A stretch of DNA of 59,533 bases from Methylococcaceae bacterium UBA662. GTDB lineage: Bacteria; Pseudomonadota; Gammaproteobacteria; Methylococcales; Methylomonadaceae. A program made the position numbers and the translations under genes. Below, one piece after another: positions 42,427-50,562 of the stretch (within the stretch, counting starts at the first letter, position 1; each line of letters opens with the position of its first letter). The notes under the pieces were generated by a model. The model was not told where the DNA came from, made no database searches, and saw only the letters and a list, made by a program, of their open reading frames with translations. Where the stretch lies: contig DBNW01000053.1 of the NCBI GenBank assembly GCA_002299425.1, positions 142,820-202,352 of the forward strand, given 5' to 3'.

Positions 42427-45126
42427 ATGAGCATGTCCTTTTATGCCAGCAGAGCCGCGCAATGCTTTGCCAGAAACCCGGGATGGGTTTTGGCAGTGGC
42501 CTTGGTGATCTCGCTCTTAGCCGGCTGGGCGACGGTGCAACTGCCGGTTTACACATCGCGCCAAGCACTGCTGCCCCAGAACACCGAAGTTGCACAAAGA
42601 TTCAACCGTTTTCTAGAAAACTTCGGTGCCGGCTCGGATTTGATTGTCGTCTTAGAAGGTGCGCCGCGCCATGAGCTGGAAGCTTTTGCTGACGATCTGG
42701 CCAAACAACTGGAAGCCGAACCGGAAATTGATCAGGCTACCGCTCGCCTCGATCCGGCATTTTTTCTCCAGCATGCTTACCTGTTAATGCCAATGGCCGA
42801 ACTGGACAAGCTGGCCCATCTCAAAAATGCCGCTTTGTTCAGCCCAACAGGCCTGGAAGCGACCCTGCAACAGGCGTTGCAATGGAGCCAACAACCCACT
42901 GCGTTCGGAGCTGACGGCACAGATCTAGCCAATGCTGAAAGCCATCTTAAACTGGCCGGTTTTTTTTTCGCAGAATGGCAACGCTGGCTAACCTTAGAAA
43001 CACCGCCTAAAAACCTAGACTGGCAGCGCCTGCTGGCCAAAAACGGCACCGCCGTGGCGGGCGGTCATTTTGCCTCGCGTGATGGCCGTATGCTGTTTTT
43101 GTTTGTTCACCCAAGCCGCCCCACCGACAATTTTGAAAACCTAGGTCCCTTTGTTACCAAAGTCAGGCAGGTGTCGGCTGATTTATCCGCACAGGCCCAA
43201 GCAGCCGGCCGAATGGCGCCCACCGTCGGCCTCACCGGATTGCCGGCCATCGAGTACGAAGAATACACAAACATCCGCCAAGACATCTTTCTGGTGCTGT
43301 TAACCTCGGCCAGCTTGGTTGCCGCACTGATTCTGCTGGTGGTACGCAGCCTGCGTTGGGCCGGACTCATCTTCATTCCGATGGGGCTTGGCGTGCTGTG
43401 GAGCTTAGGCCTAGCCCTGATCACCGTCGGCCACCTGACCCTCATCACGGCTGCATTCATTGCTATTCTGTTCGGCTTAGGCGCGGATTACGGCATTTTT
43501 ACTTCCTCGCGTATTGCCGAGGAACGCCGGGCAGGCAAGCCCTTGGTGATGGCCATCGGAGACGGCATCGGCTCTTCTTTCGGAGCCGTGCTGACCGCAG
43601 GGGGGGCCTCCTTGCTGATTTTCAGTGCCCTGGCCACGGTTGACTTTCCCGGCTTTGCCGAACTGGGCGTCGTCGCCGCCAAAGGCGTTTTGATGATTCT
43701 GCTCAACACCTGGATAGTCCAGCCGGCACTGTATGCCCTGATGCCGCCGACGTTGCCCGCACCGCGTGCCCCCGCCGCAACCAAACAGCAGACGTGGCCA
43801 GAGCGATTCCCGTTGCCCGTAGCGGTGTCGCTGCTGCTGTTAGCACTCGGTAGTGCCGGGTTCGGCGCCGTCAAAGGCCTGGCCATCCCCTTTGATCATG
43901 ATGTACTGGCCATGCTGCCTAAAGACTCGCAGGCGGCCTATTACCAACGGCGCATGGTAGCGGAAAGCGACTTCCAAGCCGAAGCCATCGTATTTATCGC
44001 CCGGGATTTGGCCGATGCCAGACGGATCAGCCAAGAAGCCGCCAAGCAACCGTCCATTGCCCAAGTACAATCGCTGGCCGGGCTGTTTCCTGAAGACGCT
44101 GACGCACGTTTCCGCAAGGCCCTAGATATCAGCGCATCGCTCTCAAACGCACAGTACGCCGGTCATATCGCCGAACTCAAACAAACAGGGGTATCGGCAA
44201 AATCGTATGCCTTGCTACAAGCGGTGCTGGCCAATGCCATTCCCGCCATAGACAACGCCCAAGAACAAGCTTTTTCGGCCGGCCATGCCCGTTGGGTGGC
44301 AAGCCTGGAAGAAATCCGCAGGCAAATGACCGCCATCTCGGCACAACTGGCTGAGGATAGCGAGCACGGTCTGTTACGCAGCGCGGATTTTTTTAGGGCC
44401 TTGCTGGCCGGGGGGGAGGTCGGCCTGGACATCATCACCACCTGGCAGCAAACCCAACCGCTAACCCCGGAACGCCTGCCCCCGGTGCTGCGCAAACGTT
44501 TTTTTGCCGACGATGGCAGCATCGCCATCTACGCGTTCCCCAAAAATACGGTTTACGACCCCGACAACCTGGAGCAACTGATCCAAGAAACTTACCGTAT
44601 TTCGCCTGAGGCGACCGGCTTCCCCACCACCCATCACGCCTTCGCTAAGGCGGCTGTGGCCAGTTTTACCCGTGGCACCCAATTGGCTTTAGTGCTTTGC
44701 CTGCTTTGGGTGATGCTGGCCACGCGCAGTATCCGGGGGTTTACTTTGGCGGTGTTGCCCCTGTTGATTGGCGGCGGTTGGATGTTGGGGTTGATGGCCT
44801 GGGGCGGTATCCGTTACAACTATGCCAACATTGTCGCCCTGCCCTTAGTGATAGCCTTAGCGGTCGATTACGGGGTATGGTTCAATTACCGCTGGCAGGA
44901 GCTGAAAAATCACAGCCCACGCGAAGTCACCCTGACTGCCGGCAAGGTCATTGTCCTAGCAGCGGGTACCGAGCTAGCCGGCCTTGGCGCCATTGCCTTG
45001 GCCCGTTACCAGGGCGTGGCCTCGCTGGGCATCAGTATCAGCATCGGCCTGTTGTGCTGTCTTGCCGCCACGTTGCTTGTGGCTCCAGCCATCGGACAAC
45101 TTATTTATCCTGAGAGAAACCCCTAA
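42427..45126 (+). CDS. bstA: Sterol transporter, RND/MMPL type (BstA)
   Basis: This 899-residue protein has the RND-MMPL layout: a first helix, a large periplasmic loop, a six-helix bundle (about 285-440), a second periplasmic loop and a second bundle ('ALVLCLLWVMLATRSIRGF', 'ALAVDYGVWFNYRW'). It resembles HpnN hopanoid transporters, but the sterol genes upstream and the bstB/bstC-type genes downstream identify it as BstA, the inner-membrane component of the bacterial sterol transport system described in Methylococcus capsulatus. Its stop TAA overlaps the ATG of bstB by one base. Confidence 0.88.
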   Translation: MSMSFYASRAAQCFARNPGWVLAVALVISLLAGWATVQLPVYTSRQALLPQNTEVAQRFNRFLENFGAGSDLIVVLEGAPRHELEAFADDLAKQLEAEPEIDQATARLDPAFFLQHAYLLMPMAELDKLAHLKNAALFSPTGLEATLQQALQWSQQPTAFGADGTDLANAESHLKLAGFFFAEWQRWLTLETPPKNLDWQRLLAKNGTAVAGGHFASRDGRMLFLFVHPSRPTDNFENLGPFVTKVRQVSADLSAQAQAAGRMAPTVGLTGLPAIEYEEYTNIRQDIFLVLLTSASLVAALILLVVRSLRWAGLIFIPMGLGVLWSLGLALITVGHLTLITAAFIAILFGLGADYGIFTSSRIAEERRAGKPLVMAIGDGIGSSFGAVLTAGGASLLIFSALATVDFPGFAELGVVAAKGVLMILLNTWIVQPALYALMPPTLPAPRAPAATKQQTWPERFPLPVAVSLLLLALGSAGFGAVKGLAIPFDHDVLAMLPKDSQAAYYQRRMVAESDFQAEAIVFIARDLADARRISQEAAKQPSIAQVQSLAGLFPEDADARFRKALDISASLSNAQYAGHIAELKQTGVSAKSYALLQAVLANAIPAIDNAQEQAFSAGHARWVASLEEIRRQMTAISAQLAEDSEHGLLRSADFFRALLAGGEVGLDIITTWQQTQPLTPERLPPVLRKRFFADDGSIAIYAFPKNTVYDPDNLEQLIQETYRISPEATGFPTTHHAFAKAAVASFTRGTQLALVLCLLWVMLATRSIRGFTLAVLPLLIGGGWMLGLMAWGGIRYNYANIVALPLVIALAVDYGVWFNYRWQELKNHSPREVTLTAGKVIVLAAGTELAGLGAIALARYQGVASLGISISIGLLCCLAATLLVAPAIGQLIYPERNP

Positions 45127-45971
45127 TGCGAAAAATGCGAAAAATTTGCCTTGCTCTTATCGGCCTTTTAGCCACCACCACCGCCCTTGCCACGGCTGCC
45201 CCAAAAACAGTGGTGGTCTGCTATCCGGGCGGTGCGGTCACTGCCCATGACGCCAATAAAGCGATAGGGGCCATGCTACGGGCTTTAGAACAGGCTGGGC
45301 AATGGCCAGAACACCACTTCACTAGCACCTTCACCACGAAAGCGGAGGAATGCAGGCAGCACATGGCGGAAAAAAAACCAAAATTCGCCATTACCTCCCT
45401 AGGGCTTTATTTAGAATTGCGTGACCTGCACCAGCTCCTGCCCGTAGCGCAACCAAAAATAAACGGCCAAACCAGCCAACGCTACCGGGTCATCGCACGC
45501 AAAGACAGCTTCCAAAACCTGGATGAACTGGCAGGCAAAACCCTAGGCGGCACCGTCCTAGAAGAACCGCAATTCATCGGCAGGGTGGTGTTTTCTGGCC
45601 ACTATGACCCGGCTCGTTTTTTTGTGATCAAAAATTCAAACCAGGCCATCCGAGCCTTGCGCGCCCTAGACAAAAGTGAACTCGATGCTGTGATTTTAAA
45701 CGAACAGCAATTCGCCGGGCTGGCCTCGCTGCCGCTAAAAAACCCGCTGGAAGTGATCTTTACTTCCGAGGCAATCCCGCTCATGGGTGTGGTGGCCAAC
45801 AGTGCGACGACAACGGTGGCCGAGCGCGAACAGTTCGGCAAAGCCCTAGAAGGACTGTGCGCTAATGCCGAAGGCAAGCAATTATGCGGACTGTTCGGGA
45901 TCGAAGCTTTCCAGCAAGTAGACGCGGCTGTGTTTGCAGCCGTCAACAGACTGTGGTCTGAAGGGCGGTAA
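45126..45971 (+). CDS. bstB: Periplasmic sterol-binding protein (BstB)
   Basis: The 281-residue protein has a signal peptide ('LALIGLLATTTALATAA') and a PhnD-like substrate-binding fold: 'KTVVVCYPGGAVTAHDANKAIGAML', 'LAGKTLGGTVLEEPQFIGRVVF' and 'SELDAVILNEQQFAGL'. Homologues in this cluster are the sterol carriers BstB, adapted from phosphonate-type binding proteins to hold 4-methylsterols. It is positioned between BstA and BstC as expected. Confidence 0.85.
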   Translation: MRKMRKICLALIGLLATTTALATAAPKTVVVCYPGGAVTAHDANKAIGAMLRALEQAGQWPEHHFTSTFTTKAEECRQHMAEKKPKFAITSLGLYLELRDLHQLLPVAQPKINGQTSQRYRVIARKDSFQNLDELAGKTLGGTVLEEPQFIGRVVFSGHYDPARFFVIKNSNQAIRALRALDKSELDAVILNEQQFAGLASLPLKNPLEVIFTSEAIPLMGVVANSATTTVAEREQFGKALEGLCANAEGKQLCGLFGIEAFQQVDAAVFAAVNRLWSEGR

Positions 45972-45975
45972 CGCC

Positions 45976-46770
45976 GTGTACGGAATACAGTTTTGCGCCA
46001 CCGTCGCACTTTGGATCGTGCTGGCCGGCTGCACCCGACTGCACCACGGGCCGGGGCAACCTGCCTCACCGCCCTGTCCTAAGCAAAATGCCGCCGCCCT
46101 GACTGACGGGCAAAATACCCTAGGCCCGCTCAGCACAAGCGACGCACTAACCTGCGCGCTGGCGGTGCTGGGTAACCCGTCAGACCCGTTGTTGCCAGTG
46201 ACCGCCCTGGGCAGCCGCCTTTACCTGCACTTGGCCGAACGCGCAGCAGACCCGGTACAACGTCGACACTACGCCGCGAAAGGGGTCGAATGGGCCGAAG
46301 CCGCTTTGGCAAAAAGCGGCGAAAACGACGGTGCCGTACACTACTACTTGGCGGCCAACCTGGGCTTGCTGGTACGCGACAACCTGCTCCTGGCCATATC
46401 TAGCCTGCCCCGGCTGGAACGCGCAATGCGACGGGCGGCCCACTTAAGCCCGTACCTTGACCAAGGCGGCCCGCTGCGCCTACTCGGTGCGCTGTACCTA
46501 AAAGCACCGGCTTGGCCAGACGGCATAGGCGACCTTGACCGGGCACTTGAATTACTGGAAAAAGCCGCTTCGGACTATCCGAACCACCCCATGAACCGGC
46601 TCTTTTATGCCCAGGCTTTATGGGCAGAAGGCAGCGAGACTAGCCGGATTCGGGCAAAATCTGAGTTTTCGCTGGGTCGAAATCTGCTAGCAACCGGTGA
46701 TTGGGGATACCAAAGCCAGCCTTGGGCCAATGAGTTCGCTGCGTTTGCAAAACAACTGGAAGCATTTTAA
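45976..46770 (+). CDS. bstC: Outer-membrane-associated sterol transport lipoprotein (BstC)
   Basis: From the GTG at 45976 the protein is 264 residues with a lipobox LAGC (Cys19) after a short hydrophobic signal. The mature part is helical with TPR-like repeats ('DRALELLEKAASDYPNHPMNRLFYAQALW'), matching BstC, the lipoprotein helical-repeat component of the sterol system. The start was chosen because it places the lipobox correctly and lies five bases after the bstB stop; AAGGGCGG is upstream. An ATG at 45934 overlaps bstB. It converges on the ATPase operon, whose last stop is 43 bases away. Confidence 0.85.
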   Translation: MYGIQFCATVALWIVLAGCTRLHHGPGQPASPPCPKQNAAALTDGQNTLGPLSTSDALTCALAVLGNPSDPLLPVTALGSRLYLHLAERAADPVQRRHYAAKGVEWAEAALAKSGENDGAVHYYLAANLGLLVRDNLLLAISSLPRLERAMRRAAHLSPYLDQGGPLRLLGALYLKAPAWPDGIGDLDRALELLEKAASDYPNHPMNRLFYAQALWAEGSETSRIRAKSEFSLGRNLLATGDWGYQSQPWANEFAAFAKQLEAF

Positions 46771-46813
46771 CGCACCCCGTAAGCTGCCTTGCACCGCCCA
46801 CCGCAGACTCGGT

Positions 46814-48622
46814 TTAGTGCTTCCACTCGTTATGCAGTTGGTCTATTTTTGCTATTACGGCGGCGTACTCGGCCGACTCTGTTTCCGCATAGTTCGCGTT
46901 TTTAAACAAGCCGGTCAGGCGCATAAAAAAATCACGCGCCTCTTCCTGATTGACAAATCGGTACGGCGTCTGGATTATTTGCCGTATTTTTTCAAAACTG
47001 GCTTGTTGTCGGCTGAGGGGTACAGCGACATCGACGGCATCGAAGGCATCTTGTTGCAAGTACACCCCATCTAAAAATTGGGTCTGCTGATACACGACAT
47101 AATCTTCCAAAGTGACGCCTTCCTCGCCGGCCACTTGTATCATTTGGTAAATGGCATGGCCGCGTTTCAGTAAGGCCAACATGTCCTTAACTCCGGCCAT
47201 CCAACCTAGGCCAAGATTTTTCTCATACCAATCGTGCAATTGCTCCCGATAACGCGACCACGACAACAACGGGTCAACCGCCGGGTAAAAGCGTTTGTAG
47301 GCACGCTCGGCACTTAAGCCAAGAAATGTTTTGACGGTGCCCAATGTGGCTTGGGTGACCGGTTCTTCAAAATTGCCGCCCGCCGGCGAGACCGTGCCGA
47401 TTAGGGTCAAGCTGCCTTCGGAACCGTCGGCGGTTTTGATGACGCCCGCCCGTTCGTAAACGGTCTTGATGGCGGAATCCAAGTAAGCAGGAAACGCCTC
47501 CTCACCGGGGATTTCCTCCAGCCGCCCGGAAGTTTCGCGCATGGCCTGGGCCCAGCGCGAGGTGGAATCGGCCAGCAGCAACACATGCAAACCCATCTGG
47601 CGGTAATACTCACCCAGAGTAATACCCGTGTAAATCGAGGCCTCGCGGGCGGCCACCGGCATGGATGATGTGTTGCAGATGATGATGGTGCGGTCCATCA
47701 GCGAGCCGCCGGTTTTAGGATCGGTCAGTTGCGGAAATTCGGTGATGGTTTCGACAATCTCCCCGGCCCGCTCGCCACAGGCCACGACAATGACAATATC
47801 GACATCACAGTTGCGGGAAATCAAATTTTGCAGCACCGTCTTGCCCGCCCCGAATGGCCCTGGGATACAAGCAGTGCCGCCTTTGGCGATGGGAAAAAAA
47901 GTATCAATCAGGCGCAACTGAGTTATCAACGGGGTATTGGGATAGCAGCGTGTGGCAAGACCGGTTTTTAACAACTGTGCCGGCAAACTACGGCGCACTG
48001 GCCAACGCTGCATTAAGGTCAGACTTTGTTCAGTACCGTTTTCCAAACGAATCCTGGCAACGGCCTCATGCACTTTGACAGCACCGGCTTGTATCCAGGT
48101 AATTTCGGCTAATCCGGCCAAAGCAAAAGGCAGCATGATTTTATGGGTGAAGCCACGTTCTTGGACGGTTCCTAGCACCGCCCCGGCTGATAACTTGTCG
48201 CCGCTGCGAACCGTAGGCGAGAACGGCCACAAAAAATTGCTATCCAGTGCCGGGTAAGCCACGCCACGGGGCAAAAAATAACCGTGTTGTACCGCCAGTT
48301 TGTCCAGCGGGTTTTGCAAGCCGTCATAAACTTGCCCTAAAAGCCCCGGCCCTAACGTCACCGACAGCATTTCCCCGCTTTGTTCCACCAGATCGCCGAT
48401 TGACAGGCCTTGTGTGCTTTCAAACACTTGCGCGTCGGCGGTGCGACCGTTGATACGCAGGATTTCAGCCTTCAGCCGTTCCTGATAAGCAGTCCCGGAT
48501 CGTTTGGGCAAAATATGGACCACTTCGTTTTTTATCAACGGGGTTTTACTACCATCCATCGTCTCTATTGAGACCATGTCGTCTTGGACGGCAATAACGC
48601 GGGCGGTGGGTGTTAAATCCAT
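46814..48622 (-). CDS. atpA: V/A-type ATPase catalytic subunit A
   Basis: The 602-residue catalytic subunit has the V/A-type P-loop 'GPFGAGKTVLQNLISRN', 'ACGERAGEIVETI', the Walker B region 'LHVLLLADSTSRWAQAMRE' and the A-subunit non-homologous insert. The length fits bacterial V/A-type subunits (about 590). It is the last gene of the minus-strand ATPase operon. About 110 bases separate it from the upstream DUF2764 gene, a larger gap than elsewhere in the operon. Confidence 0.95.
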   Translation of the reverse strand: MDLTPTARVIAVQDDMVSIETMDGSKTPLIKNEVVHILPKRSGTAYQERLKAEILRINGRTADAQVFESTQGLSIGDLVEQSGEMLSVTLGPGLLGQVYDGLQNPLDKLAVQHGYFLPRGVAYPALDSNFLWPFSPTVRSGDKLSAGAVLGTVQERGFTHKIMLPFALAGLAEITWIQAGAVKVHEAVARIRLENGTEQSLTLMQRWPVRRSLPAQLLKTGLATRCYPNTPLITQLRLIDTFFPIAKGGTACIPGPFGAGKTVLQNLISRNCDVDIVIVVACGERAGEIVETITEFPQLTDPKTGGSLMDRTIIICNTSSMPVAAREASIYTGITLGEYYRQMGLHVLLLADSTSRWAQAMRETSGRLEEIPGEEAFPAYLDSAIKTVYERAGVIKTADGSEGSLTLIGTVSPAGGNFEEPVTQATLGTVKTFLGLSAERAYKRFYPAVDPLLSWSRYREQLHDWYEKNLGLGWMAGVKDMLALLKRGHAIYQMIQVAGEEGVTLEDYVVYQQTQFLDGVYLQQDAFDAVDVAVPLSRQQASFEKIRQIIQTPYRFVNQEEARDFFMRLTGLFKNANYAETESAEYAAVIAKIDQLHNEWKH

Positions 48623-48735
48623 GGGTTTATTCCGGCGATGTACTGAAAAAAATGGCCTCTGTTTGCAAACAGGTGCGGGGTTGGCGACACGGCAATCTCA
48701 CCCGCGAGTGTCCGCGCACCCGTCCCGGCGGTGCG

Positions 48736-49413
48736 CTAAAAAACAAATTCTGCCAAAGCCCTATCTATTAAACTGTCAAAGCGTTTGACGGCAGCTTCCG
48801 CATGGTAATGGGCCCAACGGTTGGTGATGTCCCAGCGCAGGACATAAACCACCACCGCCGGAAAATCAAAGTAGTGCTGGCTGCCGACTGCAGCGTAATG
48901 TTGCCAGACGACACCCAGCAGCAGCTTCTCCAGCCGGTACACCTGGCCTGACGCCAATAATTGGTTGGCCTGTACTAACCACGGCAGCCTTAACCCAAGG
49001 CCAAAATCGGGCTTTTGCCAATTTTTTTGGATGTGCCCAGACCATTGTCCAATACCGACAAAAGGGGTGCGTGCATCCGAGATAAAACCCGCCTGGCGTT
49101 TCCTGAGTGCGACCACCACGCTACGCAACTCCAACCGCCACGTTATCAAATCGCGCAAAAAACGGTCTTCAATGGCGGCGATCACCTCGCCGCTTTTTTC
49201 AACGATAAAGCGGTCATCGGCCGCCATTATCTGCGACCACTGCAACAATTCTTCGATACGCATCAAATCCAGCGCATCCTTTTCAGCCAGTTGTTTTAAG
49301 CGTGCATCTAAACGAATTCTAGACAACGGGGTTTGGCTGGCCGAGAATAAATCGACCGGATGCGCAGGTAAGCTGGCCATCAGCATGGCATAGCCATAGC
49401 CCTTAAGCCCCAT
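48736..49413 (-). CDS. DUF2764-type V/A-ATPase accessory subunit (probable C-like)
   Basis: From the ATG at 49413, which shares bases with the subunit E stop, the protein is about 225 residues. It opens 'YGYAMLMASLPAHP', like the DUF2764 proteins found in chlamydial and spirochaetal V-type ATPase operons. It is mainly helical ('LRDLITWRLELRSVVVALRKRQAG'). By position it replaces subunit C, which couples the rotor to the central stalk. Sequence divergence is high, so the family call rests mainly on position and opening motif. Confidence 0.65.
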   Translation of the reverse strand: MGLKGYGYAMLMASLPAHPVDLFSASQTPLSRIRLDARLKQLAEKDALDLMRIEELLQWSQIMAADDRFIVEKSGEVIAAIEDRFLRDLITWRLELRSVVVALRKRQAGFISDARTPFVGIGQWSGHIQKNWQKPDFGLGLRLPWLVQANQLLASGQVYRLEKLLLGVVWQHYAAVGSQHYFDFPAVVVYVLRWDITNRWAHYHAEAAVKRFDSLIDRALAEFVF

Positions 49414-50102
49414 CACCTGACCATACCCTCTAGCAAGGCTCGGAAGCGGGGTTGCAGATGACCGAGCAACAAGGCCCCGACGGCTTCGTCGCTGAAGTCA
49501 ATGACGACCTCTTCGTCCTTCAGCTTAATGGACAAGCCACTGTCTAACTGCTTGGAAAGCGCAAAAGTGACGCCCTCTTGCAACAGGCCTGCGGTGACAT
49601 CGGCGACAAAACAGCTCAACGCGCCAGATTGCAATTGTTCGGGGTTTTTATGCAGGTCGTCTTTATCAAAAAGGCTTTCGGGCAACTCAATCACGATAGA
49701 TTTTTGCCGCTCCAACCCCGATTTTTCCTTGATTTTACCCGCCAAAACCAAAATCAGTTTTGCCAAAAAATTTTTTTTGGACAGGCGTTTTTTAATCAGT
49801 TGCATGATTTCATTTCTGAACCGACCCAATAAAAAATCGCGCAATTCGATAAAGCTGTCACGGGCAGCCAGCTTTAACGCATCTTCCCCGGCGGCCTTAA
49901 GGGCCTCGGCCTCGGCCTTGGCCTTGTTAACCAACAACCCCGCTTCCAGCGTGGCCTCTTGGATAATCCACGCGGCCCGTTTTTCGGCATCGGCGACTAT
50001 TTTTTCCGCTTTTTCTTGGCCGGCGACAATGCCCTGTTGTTGCAGCCGGTCAATCAGGGCTTCAACCCCTGATGAGGCCAGTTCTGTACTGTGATTTTTC
50101 AT
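49413..50102 (-). CDS. atpE: V/A-type ATPase peripheral-stalk subunit E
   Basis: From the ATG at 50102 (GGAG five bases upstream) the protein has 229 residues. Its first half is a charged coiled coil ('KAEKIVADAEKRAAWIIQEA', 'VNKAKAEAEALKAAGEDA'), the second half a compact domain that binds the A/B head ('SIKLKDEEVVIDFSDEAVGALLLGHLQPRF'). This is the classical subunit E arrangement. A longer frame beginning at 50246 reads within subunit K and is an artefact. Confidence 0.88.
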   Translation of the reverse strand: MKNHSTELASSGVEALIDRLQQQGIVAGQEKAEKIVADAEKRAAWIIQEATLEAGLLVNKAKAEAEALKAAGEDALKLAARDSFIELRDFLLGRFRNEIMQLIKKRLSKKNFLAKLILVLAGKIKEKSGLERQKSIVIELPESLFDKDDLHKNPEQLQSGALSCFVADVTAGLLQEGVTFALSKQLDSGLSIKLKDEEVVIDFSDEAVGALLLGHLQPRFRALLEGMVR

Positions 50103-50112
50103 TGCAACTCCG

Positions 50113-50562
50113 TCACGCTTGTGGAATGCCGCCACTGGCCACCAACGCGAAAATGAACACGAACACGGCAAAGCCTTCGACAAACGCGGCCGGCACCACG
50201 GACAAGCTAAAAATTTCCGGCTTAGACTTAGCCGCGAGAATGGCACTGGCGCAGCATTGGCCTTGGTATATGGCCGTCAACATTAAAGCCACCCCAGACA
50301 ACACGCCAATGCTAAAAATGCCCGGGGCCACTTCAAGCGTCATAGGCCGGGTCAAGGTGAACATGACCACGATACCGTAAATCGCCATCGACGAGGGCAT
50401 GGCAGAAACGCCGATGTAACGGCCATAGCCGCTTTCGGTATCGAGCATCGCGCCGATTGCCGCTTGCCCAGCAATGGCGCAACCGACTGTGCTGCCTAAG
50501 GCACCTAAGACCATCGGCGCATACAATCCCATCCAGCCCAAAATCATGATGATTTCATTCAT
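50113..50562 (-). CDS. atpK: V/A-type ATPase membrane rotor subunit K
   Basis: The 149-residue proteolipid has four helices, i.e. a duplicated hairpin. The ion-binding carboxylate is E129 ('AAFVEGFAVF'). By alignment to Enterococcus NtpK, Q110 is kept (Q100 here) and Y68 is kept (Y62), T64 is a serine (S58), L61 is methionine (M55), and Q65 is methionine (M59). The sodium signature is therefore incomplete, so ion preference (Na+ or H+) cannot be decided. It overlaps the I gene stop (ATGA). Confidence 0.92.
   Translation of the reverse strand: MNEIIMILGWMGLYAPMVLGALGSTVGCAIAGQAAIGAMLDTESGYGRYIGVSAMPSSMAIYGIVVMFTLTRPMTLEVAPGIFSIGVLSGVALMLTAIYQGQCCASAILAAKSKPEIFSLSVVPAAFVEGFAVFVFIFALVASGGIPQA

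Noticed and set aside
42427..45126. HpnN hopanoid transporter
   Set aside because: The fold is the same, but the neighbours are sterol genes and the bstB/bstC-type genes; no hopanoid genes are present.
50103..50246. Longer subunit E frame starting within subunit K
   Set aside because: It reads the K coding sequence out of frame; the ATG at 50102 has a good GGAG site.
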